Positions 54,002 to 59,370 of a DNA stretch of 59,370 bases are shown here, piece after piece; the stretch's first letter is position 1; every line of letters begins with the position of its first letter. Origin of the DNA: Chitinophagaceae bacterium (GTDB lineage: Bacteria > Bacteroidota > Bacteroidia > Chitinophagales > Chitinophagaceae); contig CANFHO010000002.1 of the NCBI GenBank assembly GCA_947447005.1, positions 1 to 59,370 on the forward strand. Direction: 5' to 3'. The position numbers and the translations under genes are program-made. The notes under the pieces are model-generated. The model made no database searches. It was not told the origin of the DNA and saw only the letters and a program-made list of their open reading frames with translations.

Positions 54002-54943
54002 TTATTTTCGAACAGGCTGTTGCATTTCTGGTGAAGCAGATTGCTTAGGCAATGGTTTTACATCTACCACTTCAATATCAAAAATGAGACTTTCATTAGG
54101 CTTGATAACATTTGAAGAACCTTGTGGTCCATATGCTAAACTAGAAGGGATATACATAGTTCCTTTTCCACCTTTTTTGAAAACAGTGATTCCTTCAAGC
54201 ATTCCTTGAATGGCACCACCACCTTTAGCAACAAAGAAGAATGTATCCAACGGATGACGTTGTGTTTGCTTGGTAGAATCCATGTTTGAGTCAAAATATT
54301 TTCCTTCGAAATTGTAACCTGTATATTTGACGCCAACAACCATTCCAGAATCAGCCTGTGCACCTGTTCCTTCTTGTGTCATTTGAACAAATACACTGTT
54401 GTTTACCTTTTCAGCCTTGATTTGCTTTTTGTCAAGATATTTTTGAATGGTAACAATCTCCCTTTCTTTCATCTTGGACATTTCACTTTGGAAATCAGCC
54501 ATGGCAAGATCACGTGGGTTTTGGCCATTCTTAGATTGGAAAGCAGCAAGCAACTTGATTGTGATTTGTTGCTTTTCTCCTTTCTTCATATATGGTGGAA
54601 CCCCATAAGGAGAACCTTTGATAAGTGTATCATATAATTGATAACAAACTGCACTATCCCCTACTTTCATTTTAGAAAGGAATTCGGAGAAATCATGGAA
54701 CCTTCCAACACTGTCTACTTGATCATATACAGGAAGTGTTGCATACGTGCTAATTACAACAGAATCATTGTATGTTACTTTATATTGAAACTTTACAATA
54801 TCTCCATTTCCAAGCTGAGCTCCACCATCACCTTTGATGATTTTATATTCCAGGCCTGATTTTGATTTTTCGAAACCAATGTTTTTGCAAGCAACTGCAA
54901 AAAGGATGGTGAGTAAACTAAAGACTAAGGTTGTTTTTTTCAT
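54002..54943 (-). CDS. FKBP-type peptidyl-prolyl isomerase lipoprotein, two FKBP-like domains
   Basis: 313 residues with a lipobox LFAVAC (about Cys19). A first FKBP-like region (about 30-130, 'GLEYKIIKGDGGAQLGNGD') is followed by a helical linker, then a second, more complete FKBP domain (about 185-300, 'GVKYTGYNFEGKYFDSNMD', 'YIPSSLAYGPQGSSNVIKPN', 'LIFDIEVVDV'). It probably assists folding of exported proteins in the periplasm or at the outer membrane. It starts 2 bp after nrnA, so the pair is cotranscribed. Confidence 0.92.
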   Translation of the reverse strand: MKKTTLVFSLLTILFAVACKNIGFEKSKSGLEYKIIKGDGGAQLGNGDIVKFQYKVTYNDSVVISTYATLPVYDQVDSVGRFHDFSEFLSKMKVGDSAVCYQLYDTLIKGSPYGVPPYMKKGEKQQITIKLLAAFQSKNGQNPRDLAMADFQSEMSKMKEREIVTIQKYLDKKQIKAEKVNNSVFVQMTQEGTGAQADSGMVVGVKYTGYNFEGKYFDSNMDSTKQTQRHPLDTFFFVAKGGGAIQGMLEGITVFKKGGKGTMYIPSSLAYGPQGSSNVIKPNESLIFDIEVVDVKPLPKQSASPEMQQPVRK

Positions 54944-54945
54944 TT

Positions 54946-55959
54946 TTATATGGGTTGTTGTTTTGACAAAAATTCTTTGAGTGCCTTTTTAAATTGAATT
55001 ACATTTTCCTCAACACTGTCTGAACTTCTTCCTCCAGCGGCATTATAATGTCCGCCCCCTTGAAAATATTTTCTGGCAAAGCTATTGCAATCGAAGGTCT
55101 CTTTACTCCTAAACGACCATTTTCTTTCCTCATCCCGATCAATAAGCAATGCTGCCATTTCAATTCCTTTGATGGAAAGCGGATAATTGACCAAGCCTTC
55201 TGTATCTCCTGTTCTGATATGGTATTTCAGAATATCAGCTTTGGGAATGGCAATGATGGCTGTATTGTATTCATATAAGACCTCCATTCTGTGCGACAAT
55301 ACATGACCAATAAACCTCAGTCGGTTCTCCATAAAATTATCAAACAAGGCAGTATGAATCTTAGCATGTTCAAATCCAAAGCCCTTCAATTCTGCCACCA
55401 TTAAATGGACGCTTGCTGTGGTTGAAGAGAAACGAAAAGATCCTGTATCAGACATTACACCAGCATATAGATTTTCAGCTATATCTTTATTTATCAATGA
55501 CTTACCTTCGTTATCTACAATAAAATCATAGACCATTTCAGCAGTAGAACTCTTGGCGATATCACTCACTCCATAATCAAACACCTCTGTTTGAGGTTCC
55601 CTATGGTGATCAATCAGAACTTTGATGCAAGACAAGTCTTTCAGGATGGATTCCATGAATCGGGTGCGACTGAAATGATTGAAATCCAGGCAGAAGAATA
55701 TTTCGGCTTGATTCATGATTTCAATACACATGGAGCGCTGTGATTCAAAATCAAATACTGTTTCACATCCAGGCATCCATTTCAAGAAATCCGCCCAATT
55801 GGTAGGAGAAATGACTTTTACATCATGTCCCTTTAATTTTAAATAATGATATAATCCCAAGGCTGAACCCATTGCATCCGGGTCAGGTTTTTGATGCATC
55901 GTAACCACAATCTTCTTTGGCACAGCTAAAAATGGGAATAACTCCTTGATCTCTTTCAT
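54946..55959 (-). CDS. nrnA: DHH-family oligoribonuclease / pAp phosphatase (NrnA)
   Basis: 337 residues. It degrades short oligoribonucleotides and can dephosphorylate 3'-phosphoadenosine 5'-phosphate. Metal-site motifs are 'HQKPDPDAMGSALGL', 'CLDFNHFSR' and 'LIDHHREPQ' (DHH), with 'MSDTGSFRFSST'. The DHHA1 RNA-binding motif is 'FQGGGHYNAAGGRS'. It carries its own promoter and leads the nrnA-FKBP pair. It is divergent from ndk. Confidence 0.94.
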   Translation of the reverse strand: MKEIKELFPFLAVPKKIVVTMHQKPDPDAMGSALGLYHYLKLKGHDVKVISPTNWADFLKWMPGCETVFDFESQRSMCIEIMNQAEIFFCLDFNHFSRTRFMESILKDLSCIKVLIDHHREPQTEVFDYGVSDIAKSSTAEMVYDFIVDNEGKSLINKDIAENLYAGVMSDTGSFRFSSTTASVHLMVAELKGFGFEHAKIHTALFDNFMENRLRFIGHVLSHRMEVLYEYNTAIIAIPKADILKYHIRTGDTEGLVNYPLSIKGIEMAALLIDRDEERKWSFRSKETFDCNSFARKYFQGGGHYNAAGGRSSDSVEENVIQFKKALKEFLSKQQPI

Positions 55960-55965
55960 GGGTCA

Positions 55966-55973
55966 CAAATGTA
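55966..55973 (-). promoter_or_regulatory. -7 promoter element for nrnA
   Basis: Reads TACATTTG on the minus strand, only 6 bp before the nrnA ATG, with TTG (plus CAA 55993-55995) 19 bp upstream. The transcript would be nearly leaderless. Confidence 0.5.
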
Positions 55974-56011
55974 CATCCTGTCGATTGAATATCAATATTT
56001 CACTCTATTTA

Positions 56012-56043
56012 CTTGGAGTATGGAAATGCTTCAGCTACCTTTG
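56012..56043 (+). promoter_or_regulatory. Promoter for ndk
   Basis: -33-like CTTG (56012-56015) and -7 TACCTTTG (56036-56043) are 20 bp apart; the ATG is at 56063. Confidence 0.55.
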
Positions 56044-56062
56044 CGTACCAAAAAATTAGAAT

Positions 56063-56479
56063 ATGTCAAACAGAACCTTTACAATGATCAAGCCAGACGC
56101 TTATGCAAGTGGCTATTCAGGTGCCATTCTTCAAAAAATCGAATCAGCTGGTTTTAAGTTGGTTGCCATGAAATTGACAAGGCTTTCTGCTGAAAAAGCA
56201 GGTGAATTCTATGCAGTACATAAAGAAAGACCTTTCTATGGTGAATTGGTTGAATTCATGAGCAGTGGTCCGATCGTTGCAGCAATCCTTGAAAAAGACA
56301 ATGCTGTTGCGGATTTCAGAACTTTGATTGGTGCTACCAACCCTGCCAATGCAGAAGAGGGTACTATCCGTAAAATGTATGCGAAGAGTGTAGGTGAGAA
56401 TGCAGTACATGGAAGTGACAGCGATGAGAATGCTGCCATTGAAGGAAGCTTTTTCTTCTCAGCATTTGAAAGGATTTAA
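56063..56479 (+). CDS. ndk: Nucleoside diphosphate kinase
   Basis: Transfers the gamma phosphate of ATP to nucleoside diphosphates through a phosphohistidine. 138 residues, standard length. '[18 protein letters not shown]' is the N-terminal nucleotide motif, and the catalytic His is in '[14 protein letters not shown]'. '[16 protein letters not shown]' is the Kpn-loop region. Monocistronic, bounded by its own promoter and terminator. Confidence 0.97.
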   Translation: MSNRTFTMIKPDAYASGYSGAILQKIESAGFKLVAMKLTRLSAEKAGEFYAVHKERPFYGELVEFMSSGPIVAAILEKDNAVADFRTLIGATNPANAEEGTIRKMYAKSVGENAVHGSDSDENAAIEGSFFFSAFERI

Positions 56480-56497
56480 CTCCTTGAAATATAATTT

Positions 56498-56537
56498 AGC
56501 CGAAAGTCGAGATCGAATCTCCTCTTTCGGCTTTTTT
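56498..56537 (+). terminator. ndk terminator
   Basis: Outer arms AGCCGAAAG/CTTTCGGCT (56498-56506, 56524-56532) and inner arms GAGAT/ATCTC, followed by TTTTT. Confidence 0.9.
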
Positions 56538-56573
56538 ATTTTTGTAAATGTATACCTGCAATTCACTCTTCAA

Positions 56574-56581
56574 TATCTTTG
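56574..56581 (+). promoter_or_regulatory. -7 promoter element for ubiD
   Basis: TATCTTTG, exact TAnnTTTG match, ending 17 bp before ATG 56599. It lies inside the longer in-frame extension from 56548, which argues against that earlier start. Confidence 0.55.
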
Positions 56582-56598
56582 CACTACAACTTCATCCT

Positions 56599-58443
56599 AT
56601 GTCATATTCCTCGCTTGAACAATGCTTGTTGGATCTGGAGAAAAATGGACAACTGGTAAGAATCAAAGAAGAAGTTGATCCATACCTCGAGATGGCAACC
56701 ATTCATCATCGGGTATATGAAGCAGGTGGACCAGCAATCCTTTTCGAAAACGTAAAGGGATCCACTTTCAGAGCAGCCTCAAACATATTTGGAACGCTTG
56801 AACGAAGTAAATTTATTTTCAGTGATAGTCTGGAAAGGGTCCAGCGCCTGATAGAATTAAAGAATGATCCGATGAAAGCGTTGAAACATCCATTCAAATA
56901 TATGGGTGCAGGACTCTCAGCAGTCAACGCATTGCCTCTTCGAAATCCTTTATTTAAGCCTGTTTTATATCAGGAAATACGTATCCAAGATATTCCCCAG
57001 ATTCAGCATTGGCCCATGGATGGTGGAGCATTTGTTACGCTCCCGCAGGTTTATACAGAAGATATTGATCAGCCCGGAATCATGCAAGCCAACTTAGGAA
57101 TGTATCGGATTCAGCTTTCCGGTAATGAATATAAAATGAACAAAGAGATTGGGCTGCATTATCAATTACATAGAGGCATTGGTGTTCATCAAACAAAAGC
57201 AAATAAAAAAGGTCAACCATTAAAGGTGTCAGTTTTTGCAGGTGGTCCTCCATCACATACAGTTGCAGCAGTGATGCCACTACCTGAAGGTTTAAGTGAG
57301 ATGACATTTGCAGGAGCATTGGGAAACAGAAGATTTAGATACACATATCAAGATGGTTTTGCAGTTAGTACTGATGCGGATTTTGTAATCACAGGTGAAG
57401 TATATCCAGGTGAGAACAAACCTGAAGGTCCATTTGGTGATCATCTGGGATATTATAGTCTCACCCACCCTTTCCCGCTGATGCGTGTACATAAGGTATA
57501 TGCTAAGAAAAATGCCATCTGGCCTTTTACGGTAGTAGGCAGACCACCACAGGAAGACACCAGTTTCGGACAATTGATCCATGAAATTGCTGGCGAAGCC
57601 ATCAAACATGAAATTCCAGGTGTGAAAGAAGTGCATGCCGTTGATGCCGCCGGTGTTCATCCATTGTTATTGGCAATCGGCAGTGAGCGATACACCCCAT
57701 TTTTAAACAATAAACAACCTGCAGAGTTGTTAACGATTGCCAATCATATTTTAGGTAAAGGACAACTTAGTCTTGCGAAGTTTCTGTTCATCACAGCAGA
57801 AGATGGCAGAAAATTATCTACATATAATGAAGAAGATTTCTTCAGCTATATGTTGGAAAGAATTCATTTAGATCGAGATATCCATTTCCATACACAGACC
57901 ACCATGGATACACTTGATTATTCAGGAAGTGGATTGAACAGTGGAAGCAAGGTTGTATTTGCCGCATATGGAGATCCAGTTCGTGAATTATCTAGTGAGC
58001 TACCATCTGCTTTGCTCGGATTACCAGGAGTTTCCAATATTGAGTTGATCATGCCTGGAGTGCTTTCCATACAAACATCCAGCTATCAAAATGAAGAGCA
58101 AACTGAAAGACATGTAGCCATGCTCAATGAATCATTGAAAGATAAGTATGATGTATTAAAAGGATTTCCATTCATTATTTGGAGTGATGATGCATCATTT
58201 ACGGCAAAGAATCTGCGTAACTTTTTATGGGTAGCATTTACGAGATGTAATCCCTCACACGATATTCATGGCATTGGAGCTTTTACCAAACATAAACATT
58301 GGGGATGCACTGGAGCAGTCATCATAGATGCACGTATCAAGCCACATCATGCACCAGCAGTAGAACTGGATCCGGAAATGATACGAAAGACAAATCGTTT
58401 TTTTCAAAAAGATGGATATTTTTCCAATCTTTCAAATCAATAA
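56599..58443 (+). CDS. ubiD: UbiD-family decarboxylase
   Basis: 614 residues. Prenylated-FMN-dependent decarboxylase family, in ubiquinone or menaquinone routes usually acting on aromatic carboxylates. Characteristic segments are 'GGPAILFENVKGS', 'YRIQLSGNEYKMNKEIGLHY', 'EVYPGENKPEGPFGDHLGYY' (the conserved E-P-GPFGDH region) and 'VVGRPPQEDTSFGQLIHE'. The start is ATG 56599, since a -7 element ends 17 bp upstream. The UbiX partner that makes the cofactor is not in the window. The menaquinone role is inferred from the phylum. Confidence 0.92.
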   Translation: MSYSSLEQCLLDLEKNGQLVRIKEEVDPYLEMATIHHRVYEAGGPAILFENVKGSTFRAASNIFGTLERSKFIFSDSLERVQRLIELKNDPMKALKHPFKYMGAGLSAVNALPLRNPLFKPVLYQEIRIQDIPQIQHWPMDGGAFVTLPQVYTEDIDQPGIMQANLGMYRIQLSGNEYKMNKEIGLHYQLHRGIGVHQTKANKKGQPLKVSVFAGGPPSHTVAAVMPLPEGLSEMTFAGALGNRRFRYTYQDGFAVSTDADFVITGEVYPGENKPEGPFGDHLGYYSLTHPFPLMRVHKVYAKKNAIWPFTVVGRPPQEDTSFGQLIHEIAGEAIKHEIPGVKEVHAVDAAGVHPLLLAIGSERYTPFLNNKQPAELLTIANHILGKGQLSLAKFLFITAEDGRKLSTYNEEDFFSYMLERIHLDRDIHFHTQTTMDTLDYSGSGLNSGSKVVFAAYGDPVRELSSELPSALLGLPGVSNIELIMPGVLSIQTSSYQNEEQTERHVAMLNESLKDKYDVLKGFPFIIWSDDASFTAKNLRNFLWVAFTRCNPSHDIHGIGAFTKHKHWGCTGAVIIDARIKPHHAPAVELDPEMIRKTNRFFQKDGYFSNLSNQ

Positions 58444-58672
58444 TTGCACTACATTTTAAACTGCTTGTATCTTTTCAACTTTACCTAAACGATGTGTTGG
58501 TTTTATATAATTTCAAATCATGAATATATTCCATCCTGATTGGTTTTGAAAAATAAGAATGGTTTCATAGATTTTTGATATTTTAGATATGGGATTGGTT
58601 ATTTAAAATTTGTATTCCCTTCTATATCAAAGGGCTTCAAAATCATAATATGACTATAAAACCCTTTGCCAT

Positions 58673-59370
58673 ATGTATTTTATCTCCAAAATCACTCCAA
58701 CTCAATTTCTTTTATTCATAATACTATTTATTTTATCCTGTAATAATGAACAAGGGAATTTGCAGGTTTCTTCTACATTACCTGATGAAGTAAGTTACAA
58801 CTTTGACATACGACCTATTTTATCTGATAAATGTCTCTCCTGTCATGGTCCTGATGCAAATAAAAGAAAAGCCGGTTTAAGATTAGATCAGTCTGAAAGT
58901 GCCTATGCTGCTCTGAAAGAAAATCCAACAGCACATGCGTTGGTTCCTGGAAATCCAGAAATGTCGCAGGTGTTTTTGCGCATAAATACCAAAGATACAT
59001 CTGCTATTATGCCTCCGGCAAATTCAAATTTAAAGTTGACTCCACATGAAATTGATCTCATAGAAAAATGGATTCGACAAGGTGCAAAATATGAAAAGCA
59101 TTGGGCTTTTGTTTCCCCTAAAAAATCTGCATTACCAAAAATCAATTTGAAAACATGGCCTAAAAACGAAATAGATTATTTCATTTTAGCCAAACAAGAA
59201 GAAAAAGGATTAAGTCCCAATAATGAAGCCGATAAAGAAAGATTACTAAAACGTGTATGTATTGACCTTACGGGTTTGCCACCATCCATAGATATGATGA
59301 ATGCATTTTTGAGGGATAATAGTCCGGATGCCTATGAAAAAATGATTGATCAACTTTTACTAAAGCCGGC
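58673..59370 (+). CDS. PSD1-type lipoprotein with cytochrome c motif, 3' end cut off by the window
   Basis: 232 codons are visible, open to the right edge. A lipoprotein signal (lipobox FILSCN) is followed by a planctomycete-type cytochrome c domain: heme motif 'CLSCH' in 'DKCLSCHGPDANKRKAGLRL', and 'PGNPEMSQVFLRI' and 'MPPANSNLKLT' as the distal-ligand region. The beginning of DUF1549 follows ('IDYFILAKQEEKGLSP', 'KRVCIDLTGLPPS'). It is related in layout to the 923-residue protein at 33517-36288 but has a lipid anchor instead of a transmembrane helix. The 229 bp before it hold no gene or clear promoter. A DUF1501 partner may lie beyond the edge. Confidence 0.9.
   Translation, partial: MYFISKITPTQFLLFIILFILSCNNEQGNLQVSSTLPDEVSYNFDIRPILSDKCLSCHGPDANKRKAGLRLDQSESAYAALKENPTAHALVPGNPEMSQVFLRINTKDTSAIMPPANSNLKLTPHEIDLIEKWIRQGAKYEKHWAFVSPKKSALPKINLKTWPKNEIDYFILAKQEEKGLSPNNEADKERLLKRVCIDLTGLPPSIDMMNAFLRDNSPDAYEKMIDQLLLKP

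Overview
The window is a gene-dense, AT-rich stretch of a Bacteroidota chromosome. Three things point to the phylum. A 1982-residue PKD-repeat protein ends in a type IX secretion (type B, gliding-motility-type) C-terminal domain and is followed by a PorP/SprF gene. About a dozen intergenic regions carry the Bacteroidota -7 promoter element TAnnTTTG. Starts are rarely preceded by Shine-Dalgarno sequences. Saprospiria or Chitinophagia would fit, but the class cannot be fixed from sequence alone. I found no tRNA, rRNA, CRISPR array, prophage or transposase gene. No gene-free stretch exceeds about 230 bp.

Layout. 1-5.2 kb: the end of a TPR protein, argS on the minus strand, and a GNAT-like/GtrA/YpdA operon. 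5.2-15.2 kb: mainly housekeeping genes, namely dnaK, a DUF2452-type protein, prfB (read only through a programmed +1 frameshift), pruA, pyrR-pyrB-coaD, a Nudix hydrolase, pyrE, an exported HMA-domain protein and a WbqC-like protein. 15.3-22.7 kb: a secretion cassette of the giant adhesin-like protein, its PorP/SprF partner and a small lipoprotein. 22.8-29.7 kb: hppA with a regulatory-looking leader and an unusual C-terminal tail, nnrD with a serine hydrolase, and serA with a NahK-like kinase.

29.7-38.0 kb: a tight six-gene minus-strand operon, the main accessory locus. In transcription order it encodes a Tat-exported glycosylasparaginase, CutC, a DUF1549/DUF1553 (PSD1) protein with a planctomycete-type cytochrome c motif, a Tat-exported DUF1501 protein, a Tat-exported TIM-barrel isomerase-like protein, and a membrane DUF2231/cytochrome c/LRR protein. 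An ABC exporter and a NAGPA-like phosphodiester glycosidase follow on the plus strand. A second PSD1-type gene, a lipoprotein, begins at 58.7 kb and runs off the right edge.

41-58.4 kb: gyrA with a TPR protein and an HD protein, EVE and LutA-like genes, pdhA with a TPR membrane protein, recF with DUF721, a beta-barrel protein, a CBS protein, DUF1599 and DoxX/BT_3928-type genes separated by a REP-like double hairpin and 8-bp tandem repeats, folP, nrnA with an FKBP lipoprotein, ndk and ubiD.

Best leads for a second look: the six-gene Tat/cytochrome/glycosylasparaginase operon, the hppA tail and leader, the double-hairpin element at 52.3 kb, and recent homogenisation inside the giant repeat gene.
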